This document shows positions 44,803 through 54,812 of a DNA stretch of 64,000 bases, piece after piece; position 1 is the stretch's first letter, and every line of letters starts with the position of its first letter. The notes below the pieces were generated by a model. It was not told where the DNA came from, ran no database searches, and worked only from the letters and a program-made list of their open reading frames with translations. The DNA comes from Agarivorans sp. Toyoura001. Its GTDB lineage: Bacteria > Pseudomonadota > Gammaproteobacteria > Enterobacterales > Celerinatantimonadaceae. The stretch is from NCBI RefSeq assembly GCF_005405585.1, contig NZ_BJEQ01000005.1, positions 186,001 through 250,000 on the forward strand, read 5' to 3'. The translations under genes and the position numbers were made by a program.

Positions 44803-46482
44803 CTAAGGTTGGCGCAAGCTGACAACCAATTGTTGGATAGTTTTAGGGGCAGGATTAACAAAATATTGAATCACAAATGCGCTGGAAAAGTTAATCACCA
44901 TACCTAAAGCACCGATACCCTCTGGTGATATTCCCCAAAGCCAGCCGTCGGCGTTGTTGGCTGGAGGATTCAGGTACTTAAAATAAACAATGTAACCAAG
45001 CGTAAATAACATTCCGTTAAGCATGCCTGCGATAGCGGCTTGTCGACTCATTTTACGGACAAAGATGCCTAAGATGATTGCCGGAAACAACGAACTCGCC
45101 GCCAAACCAAAAGCAATAGCAACCACTTCAGCCACAAGCGCAGGGGGATTAGCACCAAAATAGCCGGCAGCAATAATCGCTATAACCGCACTTATTCGCG
45201 CCCACTTTAGCTCTTGTTGGTCACTCAAATTTTTGTTCAGCGTTTGCTTAAGTATGTCGTGAGAAATTGAGCTAGAAATCACCAGCAATAAACCTGCAGC
45301 GGTAGACAATGCGGCCGCTAAGCCACCGGCCGCCACTAGGGCGACCACCCAGTTAGGTAGCTGGGCTAATTCAGGGGAAGCTAACACAATAATATCGGGA
45401 TTAATGCCAATCTCATTTCGCTGGTCGCCTGAATAAAACAACCGTCCATCACCGTTGTTGTCGCTCCACTCTACTAAGCCGGCTTGCTGCCAATTACTCA
45501 ACCAGGCAGGGCTATGCTCTTCAGCAACACCCTGCATATTTGCGCCATTAATTGATTCAATAATATTCACTTTGGCAAAAGCGGCCACAGCAGGTGCGGC
45601 GGTATACAAAATAGCGATAAACACCAAAGCGTAAGCCACCGATAAACGGGTATCTTTTACTTTCGCAACGGTTTGAAAGCGAATAATAATATGCGGCAAG
45701 CCCGCTGTTCCCATCATCAATGCAGCGGTAATAAAGAATCTATCGGCTAAACTTCGTGCGCCATTGGTGAAAGAGTTAAAACCTAGCTGTTGCGACAAAC
45801 CATCTAAGCGGTCTAATAAATACACCTCAGAACTGCCACTTAAACTGGCTCCGAGACCTATTTGTGGGAATACTTGCCCGGTAAGCGCGAACGAGGTAAA
45901 AATAGCCGGCACTAAAAAGGCAAAAATTAATACGCAATATTGCGCCACTTGCGTATAGGTGATGCCTTTCATTCCTCCCCACACTGCGTAAACAAACACT
46001 ATAGCCATGCCTAACATCACACCAAGGTTTACATTTACATCGAGAAATCGAGCAAACACTACGCCTACGCCGCGCATTTGGCCTGCAACATAGATAAAGC
46101 TAATAAACACCGTACAGGTTACAGCCAATAAACGCGCCGATTGGGAGTAATAGCGCTCGCCAATAAAGTCTGCCACGGTTACCTGACCAAAGCGCTTTAA
46201 ATACGGGGCTAAGCATAAAGCGAGCAACACATACCCGCCGGTCCAGCCCATGAGGTAAACCGCAGCGTCGTAGCCTAAAAAAGAAATCAGTCCTGCCAAG
46301 GAAATAAAAGAAGCAGCCGACATCCAATTAGCAGCACTAGCGAGGCCATTTGTAAGAGGATGAATTTGTGCATTGGCGAGATAAAAATCGTGGGTGGTCT
46401 TGGCCTTAGCCCATACCGCAATAATCATATACAGGGTAAAGCTAGAAGCGATAAATATCGATGTCCAAGTTTGAATATCCAT
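44803..46482 (-). CDS. Sodium:solute symporter family protein (no DUF4212 partner)
   Basis: 559 residues with about 13 membrane segments of the SSS family, closest to the ActP/VC_2705-like group that includes the gene at 58358. Shared blocks: NAQIHPLTNGLASAANWMSAASFISLAG at the start, GYVLLALCLAPYLKRFG, and ALVAAGGLAAALSTAAGLLL. A loop near residue 337 has a Ca2+-binding-like DNNGDGRL sequence. These transporters carry acetate or other small carboxylates with Na+. The usual small DUF4212 subunit is missing on its 5' side. Confidence 0.88.
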   Translation of the reverse strand: MDIQTWTSIFIASSFTLYMIIAVWAKAKTTHDFYLANAQIHPLTNGLASAANWMSAASFISLAGLISFLGYDAAVYLMGWTGGYVLLALCLAPYLKRFGQVTVADFIGERYYSQSARLLAVTCTVFISFIYVAGQMRGVGVVFARFLDVNVNLGVMLGMAIVFVYAVWGGMKGITYTQVAQYCVLIFAFLVPAIFTSFALTGQVFPQIGLGASLSGSSEVYLLDRLDGLSQQLGFNSFTNGARSLADRFFITAALMMGTAGLPHIIIRFQTVAKVKDTRLSVAYALVFIAILYTAAPAVAAFAKVNIIESINGANMQGVAEEHSPAWLSNWQQAGLVEWSDNNGDGRLFYSGDQRNEIGINPDIIVLASPELAQLPNWVVALVAAGGLAAALSTAAGLLLVISSSISHDILKQTLNKNLSDQQELKWARISAVIAIIAAGYFGANPPALVAEVVAIAFGLAASSLFPAIILGIFVRKMSRQAAIAGMLNGMLFTLGYIVYFKYLNPPANNADGWLWGISPEGIGALGMVINFSSAFVIQYFVNPAPKTIQQLVVSLRQP

Positions 46483-46775
46483 CTAATGCTGCGCTGCATC
46501 TTTAAAAGATAGTGCTAGCTGCTCACTGAATAAATCTGTCACAACAACCCAAAGGTTAAATAATTGTTACGTATCAACTTAGGTGTTTATTAAGTGCTTG
46601 AAACTTAGACTTTGGTATAGATGAGTGACTCAATAGTGATAAACCCAGCTCTCAATTTAATTGACGCTGTAACAACATGAAATACAAAGAGTAAAGACTA
46701 AGGGTTAAAAAGCTATCCTTTAGTCTAACGAGGATAATTCAACCGGATACAAACGTAGGACACATAGGAAAAGAC

Positions 46776-46922
46776 AAAAAAAGAGCTCTTGCAAAGCAAG
46801 AGCCAATGGAAACGTGCTTTTTGGAAACCTTCAACACTACTCCCCTCGATGTAGTGCTCGCCGACCAAAGCTAGAAGGTTCAAGCTACCAATCTAAATTA
46901 GCATGTTAATTTGGAAGGTCAA
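46776..46922 (-). ncRNA. Candidate small RNA with its own promoter and terminator
   Basis: Minus strand: -35 TTCACA (46956-46951), 16 bp, -10 TAAAAT (46934-46929), predicting a start near 46922. The 3' end is a perfect stem GCTCTTGC / GCAAGAGC (46803-46785) followed by seven Ts (46782-46776). Inside are a CACTAC-N10-GTAGTG hairpin (46856-46835) with a purine-rich GAGGGGA loop and a flanking GAACCTTC / GAAGGTTT pairing that encloses it. No reading frame with a ribosome site is visible. Length about 145 nt. It could also be the terminated leader of the symporter gene 290 bp downstream. The rest of 46483-47252 shows no gene. Confidence 0.5.
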
Positions 46923-47252
46923 CCTTAAATTTTACAATTCATTAACTTTATGTGAACAAGCTAACATGCTGAAGAAACGAACCATTTTTCGATCTCTTTT
47001 AAGGTTTCAAACGTACTTTACTTAATAACAACTCATGTTTTTTAGAAAAAATTTTTGAATATACCGAATTTTGAACAATCTGATTTTATCTGACCGCGTG
47101 GCAACAATTGATGACTTTAACTTTGCAAAAAAATGCTTATTTTTTATAAATTTATTTTGACCATGGTATAAGCTTATTTTAGCGCTTCATGAAATCTTTT
47201 GTTTCCAAATTCTATCTTTTATAGAGATAGCTTGTTTTAGGAGGCCTAGGCC
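46923..47252. promoter_or_regulatory. Upstream region of yeaG
   Basis: No gene seen. It must contain the yeaG promoter on the plus strand and the small-RNA promoter on the minus strand. Just before yeaG, the ribosome site AGGAGG lies in a short palindrome (GGCCTAGGCC, 47242-47251), which could form a small hairpin over the site. No sigma-54 -24/-12 pair was recognised. Confidence 0.4.
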
Positions 47253-49175
47253 ATGAGTATTTTTGACCACTATCAACAGCGTTATGAGCAAGCTCAAGAA
47301 GAAGAGTTATCTCTCGATCAATTTTTAACACTTTGTAAAGAACAACCTAGCACTTATGCCAGTGCCGCCGAACGCTTGTTGTTGGCCATTGGCGAACCAG
47401 AAATGGTCGATACTTCTAAAGACCCCCGCTTAAGCCGACTATTTTCCAACCGTGTTATTGCCCGCTACCCGGCCTTTAAAGAGTTTTATGGCATGGAAGA
47501 CAGTATCGAGCAGATTGTGTCTTACTTAAAACATTCCTCTCAAGGCCTAGAAGAACGTAAGCAGATATTGTATTTACTTGGGCCTGTGGGTGGAGGTAAA
47601 TCATCTTTAGCCGAAAAACTTAAAGCGTTAATGCAGCTAGTACCTATATACCGTATTAAAGGCTCACCTGTTAATGACCACCCATTTTGCCTATTCGACG
47701 CCAATGAAGATGGCCACATACTCGAAAAAGAATATGGTATTAGTAAGCGCCACCTCAGGACCATTATGTCGCCTTGGGCCGCTAAACGCTTGCAAGAGTA
47801 TGGCGGGGACATTACCAAGTTTAAAGTGGTTAAGTGTTACCCATCAATACTGAATCAAATAGCTGTCGCGAAAACTGAACCTGGTGATGAAAATAACCAA
47901 GATATCTCATCCTTAGTGGGTAAAGTTGATATTCGCCAGTTAGAGCATTTCGCTCAAAATGACCCTGATGCCTACAGCTATTCTGGCGCGTTATGTAGGG
48001 CCAACCAAGGTTTGATGGAGTTTGTGGAGATGTTTAAAGCCCCAATTAAGGTGCTACATCCGCTACTTACCGCCACTCAAGAGGGTAACTTCAACGGCAC
48101 CGAAGGTTTATCAGCCATTCCATTTGAAGGTATTATTTTGGCCCACTCTAACGAATCTGAGTGGCAAACATTTAGAAATAACAAAAATAACGAAGCCTTT
48201 TTAGACCGCGTTTACATTGTAAAAGTGCCCTACTGTTTACGAGTAAGCGAAGAAATAAACATCTATCAGAAGCTACTAGATAATAGCGAACTAAACACAG
48301 CAAAATGTGCGCCTAGCACCTTAGAACTTCTCGCTCAATTCTCTGTGTTATCTCGGCTCAAAGACCCTGAAAACTCAAGTATCTACTCTAAGATGCGGGT
48401 TTACGACGGCGAAACCTTAAAAGATACCGATCCTAAAGCGAAGTCTTATCAGGAATACCGAGACTTTGCCGGAGTAAACGAGGGCATGGAAGGCTTGTCT
48501 ACTCGCTTTGCTTTCAAGATTTTATCCCGAGTGTTTAACTTTGATACCACCGAAGTCGCCGCCAATGCGGTGCATCTCTTCTACGTATTAGAGCAACAGA
48601 TTGAACGCGAACAGTACAGCCAAGAAGTATCAGACCGCTACTTAGAGCACCTCAAAGGCTACTTAATTCCTAAGTATGTAGACTTTATAGGTAAGGAAAT
48701 TCAAACCGCTTATTTAGAATCTTACTCCGAATATGGGCAGAACATCTTCGATCGTTACGTAATCTACGCTGATTTTTGGATTCAAGATCAAGAGTATCGA
48801 GACCCAGATACAGGTCAACTATTTGACCGTGCAGCCTTAAATGCTGAGCTGGAAAAAATAGAGAAGCCGGCAGGTATCAGCAATCCCAAAGACTTCCGTA
48901 ACGAGATAGTCAACTTTGTGCTCCGCGCTCGCGCCGGAAACGAAGGCGAAAATCCAAACTGGAGCAGTTACGAAAAACTTCGCACCGTGATTGAGAAAAA
49001 GATGTTCTCAAATACTGAAGATCTATTACCGGTTATTTCATTCAATACCAAAACCTCTGCCGACGACCAACAAAAACACGACGATTTTGTGTCTCGCATG
49101 ATGGAAAAAGGCTATACCCGTAAACAAGTTCGTTTGTTATCGGAATGGTATTTACGCGTTCGTAAATCTTCATAG
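47253..49175 (+). CDS. yeaG: PrkA-family serine protein kinase YeaG
   Basis: 640 residues, standard for YeaG/PrkA. N-terminal AAA+ part with Walker A GPVGGGKSS (~110-118), then the PrkA kinase-like C-terminus (~420-640). ATG at 47253 with AGGAGG upstream. The family is induced on nitrogen or stationary-phase stress and acts with YeaH; a protein kinase or Lon-like AAA+ protease activity has been reported for members. First gene of the yeaG-yeaH-ycgB operon. Confidence 0.95.
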   Translation: MSIFDHYQQRYEQAQEEELSLDQFLTLCKEQPSTYASAAERLLLAIGEPEMVDTSKDPRLSRLFSNRVIARYPAFKEFYGMEDSIEQIVSYLKHSSQGLEERKQILYLLGPVGGGKSSLAEKLKALMQLVPIYRIKGSPVNDHPFCLFDANEDGHILEKEYGISKRHLRTIMSPWAAKRLQEYGGDITKFKVVKCYPSILNQIAVAKTEPGDENNQDISSLVGKVDIRQLEHFAQNDPDAYSYSGALCRANQGLMEFVEMFKAPIKVLHPLLTATQEGNFNGTEGLSAIPFEGIILAHSNESEWQTFRNNKNNEAFLDRVYIVKVPYCLRVSEEINIYQKLLDNSELNTAKCAPSTLELLAQFSVLSRLKDPENSSIYSKMRVYDGETLKDTDPKAKSYQEYRDFAGVNEGMEGLSTRFAFKILSRVFNFDTTEVAANAVHLFYVLEQQIEREQYSQEVSDRYLEHLKGYLIPKYVDFIGKEIQTAYLESYSEYGQNIFDRYVIYADFWIQDQEYRDPDTGQLFDRAALNAELEKIEKPAGISNPKDFRNEIVNFVLRARAGNEGENPNWSSYEKLRTVIEKKMFSNTEDLLPVISFNTKTSADDQQKHDDFVSRMMEKGYTRKQVRLLSEWYLRVRKSS

Positions 49176-49193
49176 ATTTGTTGGAGGGCGCCT

Positions 49194-50465
49194 ATGGCTC
49201 ATTTTATCGATCGACGTTTAAACGGCAAGAATAAAAGCGCGGTTAACCGCCAGCGCTTTATTCGCCGCTATAAAAGCCAAATCAAACGCGCCGTAAACGA
49301 CGCGGTTAATCAGCGTAGTATTCAAGATTTGGAAAACAGCGAAAGCATTAGCATTCCGCATAAAGACATTACCGAGCCGTTTTTTCATCAGGGCGAAGGC
49401 GGACATCGCCAACGTACCCTACCCGGTAATGACCAATTTGGCACCGGCGACAAAATAGAACGGCCGCCTCAAGGAGAAGGCGGCGGAGGCCCTGGTGATG
49501 GCGATGCTAGTGACCAAGGCGAAGGGTCTGAAGAATTTCAATTCAACATTTCAAAAGATGAATATCTAGACATTCTGTTTGACGATTTAGAACTACCTAA
49601 CCTGCAGGAAACCGACGTAGACAGTATTGTTGAATACCGTACTGCGCGTGCTGGCTTTACTAACGAAGGTGTGCCAGCCAACATTAATATTGTGCGTTCT
49701 TTGCAAAACTCTTTAGCGCGGCGTATGGCCATGGGTGGCGATAAACGCAAGCGTTTACGGGCATTAGAGACTCAGCTTGAAGAGAATAAACAGGACTCAC
49801 ACGTTCCTCACAGCGAAATTGAAGCGATAAAAGCCGAAATAACTGAGCTAAAAAGAAAACTCAAGAATATCCCATTTATAGATACCTTTGATTTGAAGTT
49901 TAATAACTTTGCCAAACATCCTGTGCCCAGCAGCCAAGCGGTCATGTTTTGCTTAATGGATGTATCAGGCTCGATGGATCAAGCGACTAAAGATATCGCT
50001 AAACGTTTCTATTTATTACTGTATTTGTTCTTAACCCGCAGCTACGAAAAAATTGACGTTGTATTCATTCGCCACCACACTCAAGCTAAAGAAGTAGACG
50101 AACACGAATTCTTCTATTCCCAAGAAACGGGCGGAACCATTGTATCCAGTGCGCTCAACTTAATGGATAAGATCGTTGAAGAGCGTTACCCTAAAAACCA
50201 ATGGAATATTTATGCCGCGCAAGCGTCAGACGGCGATAATTGGGCTGACGACTCCCCAAAATGTCGCGCCTTGTTAGAAAAAACCTTACTTCCGCTAAGC
50301 CGTCACTACGCATATATAGAAATCACCAGCCGAGCCCACCAAAGCTTATGGCACGAATACGAACAACTCAGTGAAATTTTCCCCAACTTCTCTATTCGTC
50401 ATGTGAAAAATGCTGAAGAAATTCTGCCGACCTTTAGAGACCTCTTCAAAAAAACCACTGCGTGA
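49194..50465 (+). CDS. yeaH: YeaH family protein (DUF444)
   Basis: 423 residues. The N-terminal part is basic and Gly-rich in the middle ([20 protein letters not shown], ~75-110), then a von Willebrand-like domain with the MIDAS motif DVSGSMD (~259-265) and an ARAG-containing core typical of DUF444. Partner of YeaG in stress responses; mechanism unknown. Eighteen bases after yeaG. Confidence 0.95.
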   Translation: MAHFIDRRLNGKNKSAVNRQRFIRRYKSQIKRAVNDAVNQRSIQDLENSESISIPHKDITEPFFHQGEGGHRQRTLPGNDQFGTGDKIERPPQGEGGGGPGDGDASDQGEGSEEFQFNISKDEYLDILFDDLELPNLQETDVDSIVEYRTARAGFTNEGVPANINIVRSLQNSLARRMAMGGDKRKRLRALETQLEENKQDSHVPHSEIEAIKAEITELKRKLKNIPFIDTFDLKFNNFAKHPVPSSQAVMFCLMDVSGSMDQATKDIAKRFYLLLYLFLTRSYEKIDVVFIRHHTQAKEVDEHEFFYSQETGGTIVSSALNLMDKIVEERYPKNQWNIYAAQASDGDNWADDSPKCRALLEKTLLPLSRHYAYIEITSRAHQSLWHEYEQLSEIFPNFSIRHVKNAEEILPTFRDLFKKTTA

Positions 50466-50472
50466 GGCCCAC

Positions 50473-51972
50473 ATGAGCAAAACAAAAATGTTGCCCGATG
50501 GACCAGACTGGACCTTTGAAATGTTAGAGCTATACCATCAAGAAATTGAAAAGGTAGCTCAGCATTACCAGTTAGATACCTACCCCAACCAAATTGAGGT
50601 GATAACTGCAGAGCAAATGATGGACGCTTACTCCAGTGTAGGTATGCCAATTGGTTATCATCACTGGTCCTACGGCAAAAAGTTTATTCAAACTGAGCAA
50701 ACCTATAAACGCGGTCAAATGGGCTTGGCCTACGAAATAGTGATTAACTCAGATCCATGTATTGCCTATTTAATGGAGGAAAACACCATGCCGATGCAGG
50801 CATTGGTGATTGCCCACGCTTGTTTCGGCCACAACAGTTTCTTTAAAAACAATTACTTATTTAAAACATGGACTGATGCCAGTTCAATTATTGATTACCT
50901 AGTATTTGCTAAAAACTATATCAGCAAGTGTGAGGCTCGCCACGGTGTGCAAGCGGTTGAAGATCTGCTCGATTCTTGCCATGCCTTAATGAACTACGGT
51001 GTCGATCGCTACAAGCGCCCTTCCCCTATTTCTATGGAAGAAGAAAAATCCCGACAAGATTCGCGAGCTGAGTACCTACAAAGCCAAATTAACGAGCTAT
51101 GGAAAACCATTCCCACTAAAGAAAACCCAGATGTAGAACAGCGCGAACGCTTTCCTGCATCGCCTGAGGAAAACATTCTTTATTTCATCGAAAAACACGC
51201 TCCTTTGCTTGAGACGTGGCAACGCGAAGTCGTACGTATTGTGCGTAAAATTAGTCAATACTTTTATCCGCAGAAACAAACTCAAGTCATGAATGAAGGC
51301 TGGGCCACCTTTTGGCATTACACCATTACTAACCATATGTTCGACCATGGACAAGTAAGCGAGCGTTTTATTCTTGAGATTTTGCATAGCCATACCAGCG
51401 TGGTGATGCAGCCTGCTTATAACAGTCCATACTTTAATGGCATCAATCCTTACGCATTAGGGTTTGCCATGATGACTGATATTCGTCGAATTTGTGAAAA
51501 TCCGACCGATGAAGACCGACAATGGTTTCCTGATATTGCCGGTAGTGATTGGTTAAAAACCTTACATTTCGCCATGCAAAACTTTAAGGATGAGAGTTTT
51601 ATTAGTCAGTTTTTATCCCCTAAAGTCATTCGCGATTTAAAGCTATTTACGCTTGATGACAACGAAAGCAAACCTTATCTTAAAGTGAAAGCGATTCATG
51701 ATGACCATGGCTATCAACAAGTAAGAGAGGCGTTAAGCGCGCAATACAACCTAAGTAACATTGAACCCAATATTCAGGTACACAATGTTAATTTACGAGG
51801 CGATCGTTCGTTAACACTTCGTTATGTTCCCCACCAAAACATTCCCCTAGGTAAAAGCAAAGAAGAAGTAATAAAGCACCTCCACCGCTTATGGGGCTTT
51901 GATGTGATACTAGAACAAGTGGATGACAACGGCAGCATACAAGAGCTAGCTCGTTGCCCTAAGCCCGAATAG
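50473..51972 (+). CDS. ycgB: SpoVR/YcgB family protein
   Basis: 499 residues from the ATG at 50473, seven bases past yeaH; an earlier non-ATG start would overlap yeaH. SpoVR family core: YSSVGMPIGYHHWSYGK (~55-71), HACFGHNSFFKNN (~117-129) and MNEGWATFWHYTIT (~273-286) with conserved His/Glu that look metal-binding. The family is tied to spore cortex formation in Bacillus and to stress in proteobacteria; biochemical role unknown. It completes the operon and is followed by a terminator. Confidence 0.95.
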   Translation: MSKTKMLPDGPDWTFEMLELYHQEIEKVAQHYQLDTYPNQIEVITAEQMMDAYSSVGMPIGYHHWSYGKKFIQTEQTYKRGQMGLAYEIVINSDPCIAYLMEENTMPMQALVIAHACFGHNSFFKNNYLFKTWTDASSIIDYLVFAKNYISKCEARHGVQAVEDLLDSCHALMNYGVDRYKRPSPISMEEEKSRQDSRAEYLQSQINELWKTIPTKENPDVEQRERFPASPEENILYFIEKHAPLLETWQREVVRIVRKISQYFYPQKQTQVMNEGWATFWHYTITNHMFDHGQVSERFILEILHSHTSVVMQPAYNSPYFNGINPYALGFAMMTDIRRICENPTDEDRQWFPDIAGSDWLKTLHFAMQNFKDESFISQFLSPKVIRDLKLFTLDDNESKPYLKVKAIHDDHGYQQVREALSAQYNLSNIEPNIQVHNVNLRGDRSLTLRYVPHQNIPLGKSKEEVIKHLHRLWGFDVILEQVDDNGSIQELARCPKPE

Positions 51973-51993
51973 TTGCATTGTGACTCAGCCAAT

Positions 51994-52020
51994 AAAAAAG
52001 CCCCCCTAGGGTGGCTTTTA
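51994..52020. terminator. Bidirectional terminator between ycgB and nhaD
   Basis: Stem AAAAGCC / GGCTTTT extended by an imperfect CCCCTAGGGT centre. A-run before and T-run after allow use by both convergent genes. Confidence 0.85.
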
Positions 52021-52052
52021 CTTCAACTAAACATTGTCATTATACACCACGA

Positions 52053-53471
52053 TTAAAACAAGGCTTTGTTAATGGCTAAGTGACACACAATAGAAGCTGC
52101 ATAACCAATTGCAATTACCGGCGCCCAACGTAAGTGGCTAATAAAAGTATAGTGACCACGAGCTTGCCCCATTAATGCCACACCCGCTGCAGAACCAATA
52201 GATAGCATACTGCCGCCAACACCAGCCGTTAAGGTCACTAGCAACCACTGGCCTAAAGACATGCTAGGCTCCATAGTCAACACTGCAAACATCACTGGAA
52301 TGTTATCAACAATGGCACTTAATACCCCTACCGCAATATTGGCGTAGGTAGGATCCCAGTTCAGGTACATCATATTAGAGGCCATTTCTAGGTAACCAAT
52401 AAAACCTAAGCCTCCCACACAAATAACAACACCATAAAAGAACAGCAAGGTGTCCCATTCGGCACGCGCAACCCGGTTAAAGATATCGAAAGGCACCACG
52501 CTACCTAGGGCTTTTAAACGAGCATCATCGCGGTGAGAAATCGCGTTTACTGCTTTTTTGTGTAAGCTGCTAGCCAATGTTGTACGTAGGAAATAACCAA
52601 AGAACTGCAAATAACCTAAGCCCATCATCATGCCCATCACTGGCGGCATATGGAACAAACTGTGCCCCATAACAGCGGTAGCAATAGTAACTAGGAATAA
52701 ACCCACAATACGGCGTGCACCACGTTTTAACTCAACCGTTTCGTTTTCAGCCTCAACTCTTTCTGCAGAAACAAAAAACGACATAATGAAAGCAGGCACT
52801 ACAAAGTTAACAAAAGACGGAACCAGCAAATCAAAGAACTGACCAAAAGTAACTAAACCTTTTTGCCAAACCATTAAGGTAGTGATATCACCAAACGGAC
52901 TAAAGGCTCCGCCGGCATTAGCACCTACCACAATGTTAATACAAGCCAAGTTAATAAAGCGGCTGTTACCGTGAGCCACCTTGGTGACAACTGCACACAT
53001 TAACAAGGCTGTAGTGAGGTTATCGGCGACCGGAGAAATCACAAACGCGAGGCAACCAGTAAGCCAGAACAATTTTCTATAGCTGAGTTTTTTGCTCACA
53101 AGCCAAGCCCGTAAGGCATCAAACAAACGGCGCTCTTCCATGGCATTGATGTAGGTCATCGCCACTAGTAAGAACAACATTAACTCAGAAAATTCGAGAA
53201 GATTATGCCTGAAGGCCGCGGTAACCAGCTCTTCTTGGCCAGACCCCCGGTAATAAATGGCAATCAAAAACCAAATTAAGCCAGCGGCCACTAGTACTGG
53301 TTTAGATTTTCTTAAATGAATCACTTCTTCGCTCATAACCAGTAGATAGGCAAAAGCAAAAATAACCAAGGCGGTATAACCCACCCAAGAGTTCACTAAG
53401 TTGAGTCCTTCAGAGGCATAACTGGCGGAAGAGAATAACAACAATAGTAAGGACAACAATATACGCATCAA
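52053..53471 (-). CDS. nhaD: Na+/H+ antiporter NhaD
   Basis: 472 residues, about 12 membrane segments. The NhaD-type ion-transporter pattern is present: SPVADNLTTALLMCAVV (~152-168), VGANAGGAFSPFGDITTLMVW (~187-207) and a second repeat VDNIPVMFAVLTM and GGSMLSIGSAAGVALMG in the C-terminal half. It expels Na+ (and Li+) in exchange for H+, typical of marine and halophilic bacteria. N-terminal signal-like segment ends in SYASEG. Confidence 0.93.
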   Translation of the reverse strand: MMRILLSLLLLLFSSASYASEGLNLVNSWVGYTALVIFAFAYLLVMSEEVIHLRKSKPVLVAAGLIWFLIAIYYRGSGQEELVTAAFRHNLLEFSELMLFLLVAMTYINAMEERRLFDALRAWLVSKKLSYRKLFWLTGCLAFVISPVADNLTTALLMCAVVTKVAHGNSRFINLACINIVVGANAGGAFSPFGDITTLMVWQKGLVTFGQFFDLLVPSFVNFVVPAFIMSFFVSAERVEAENETVELKRGARRIVGLFLVTIATAVMGHSLFHMPPVMGMMMGLGYLQFFGYFLRTTLASSLHKKAVNAISHRDDARLKALGSVVPFDIFNRVARAEWDTLLFFYGVVICVGGLGFIGYLEMASNMMYLNWDPTYANIAVGVLSAIVDNIPVMFAVLTMEPSMSLGQWLLVTLTAGVGGSMLSIGSAAGVALMGQARGHYTFISHLRWAPVIAIGYAASIVCHLAINKALF

Positions 53472-53528
53472 TTCCCACTCCTTAGGCGAATGCTGATTTT
53501 GTTTAACGATTGTTTTTTGAAATTAGTG

Positions 53529-54704
53529 CTAACGCCCGTAGCTTAGCGCACTTGCACTTCGATGATTGTTCATTGCATTTTCAGCTTTGGCCATTAACTG
53601 GTCAATGGTGTTTGTTGTACCGTCTATACAAGCAACACCTAAGCGCGATCCTAAATCTAAATCATCAGGAAACATTTCCCAAAATTCACTATTCAGCGCA
53701 TCGTGGACCCGCTCGGCGGTATCTAGCGCTTGATAGAGGCTCGACTCAGGTAAACCAATAACAAATTGGTCATTATCGCAACGAGCTAGCAGGTCAACTT
53801 TACGAATTTTAGACTGTAAAAAATTGGCAAGTTTCACCAGCAACTGATTAGCGTCATCACTGCCTAACTTATCACGATACACGCTGAAATGGTTGACGTT
53901 AATCAAAAGTATCGAATAGGCATTTTGATAACGGGAGCTACGTTCAATTTCTATTTCAGAAAACTGCCTAAACCGTACAAAATTAGCATAGCCCGTTAAC
54001 TCATCAGTATCGCTCGAGGAGTGCTCTAAGCTTGAAGCTCCCGCGGACACTTCTGCTTTATCGTTACATAAATCAATGCCTTGTTCGTAGGTATAGCGGA
54101 AGCGCCTTAAGTTATGTGACAAACCAATAAGCAAGGCCAGTAAAGCGTAAATGAGTGAAGTATTTACCAGCTCACTATTAAACCAATCGCTTTGAGTCTC
54201 TATATGCAATGAACTTGCTGCAACAAAGGAATATGAGCTAGCGACTAGTAACACGAGCAATGCTAAGAAAAATGGCATGTAAAACAACATCAGTAATACT
54301 GGTAGGCTAAACACTAACCAACTAGGCGCACTGATGCTAAGCAAACTCTCCGAACTCATTAATACAGCCATTAACACAAAATGCTGCAGTGTCAGTACCG
54401 CAAACAAACAATGCGCGACCCGCGCTTTTACAATCTGTAAGCTACACCAAGTCAGTATCAACTGTGAAAGTAGCCAGCACGCCAAACCCAAAGACGCTTG
54501 CCAATTAGCTTGCTGCCACCCTTCGAGCAATAAACCAGTGAAAAGTAAAAAACCTAATATGCAGCCACAATAAACAAGCTGTACCCAAGCGAGAAACCGC
54601 CGTTGTTGCTGCCATTGAAAATTACTAAATTGCCGCTCTTGACTAGGAAGGGGGAAACCTAAAAAAACACTTTTCCATGCCTGCGAAACGGGAGGCTGTT
54701 GCAT
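53529..54704 (-). CDS. Membrane protein with degenerate GGDEF domain
   Basis: 391 residues. Five or so membrane segments between about 35 and 205 form the sensor part. A GGDEF domain follows (~235-391; DELTGYANFVRF start, then ILLINVNHFSVYRDKLG). The active-site loop reads RCDNDQF in place of RxGGDEF, so both glycines and the catalytic Glu are changed and diguanylate cyclase activity is unlikely. It may bind GTP or act as a c-di-GMP or partner sensor. No EAL domain. Divergent from csdA. Confidence 0.85.
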   Translation of the reverse strand: MQQPPVSQAWKSVFLGFPLPSQERQFSNFQWQQQRRFLAWVQLVYCGCILGFLLFTGLLLEGWQQANWQASLGLACWLLSQLILTWCSLQIVKARVAHCLFAVLTLQHFVLMAVLMSSESLLSISAPSWLVFSLPVLLMLFYMPFFLALLVLLVASSYSFVAASSLHIETQSDWFNSELVNTSLIYALLALLIGLSHNLRRFRYTYEQGIDLCNDKAEVSAGASSLEHSSSDTDELTGYANFVRFRQFSEIEIERSSRYQNAYSILLINVNHFSVYRDKLGSDDANQLLVKLANFLQSKIRKVDLLARCDNDQFVIGLPESSLYQALDTAERVHDALNSEFWEMFPDDLDLGSRLGVACIDGTTNTIDQLMAKAENAMNNHRSASALSYGR

Positions 54705-54812
54705 CTTACCCTTAACTCCTAATGTTAAATCGAAGAGAACACCGATATAAGCTAGTTTAGCTAAGCGCCTAAGGCTACAATATCGGTTTTAGTTGCCAAA
54801 TAAAGAATCAAT

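Noticed and set aside
46732..46775. Four GGA motifs in 40 bases on the plus strand, resembling CsrA-binding decoys (CsrB-type RNA).
   Set aside because: No plus-strand terminator or paired hairpins present the motifs in loops; the strong terminator there points the other way. Simple chance in purine-rich sequence is enough.
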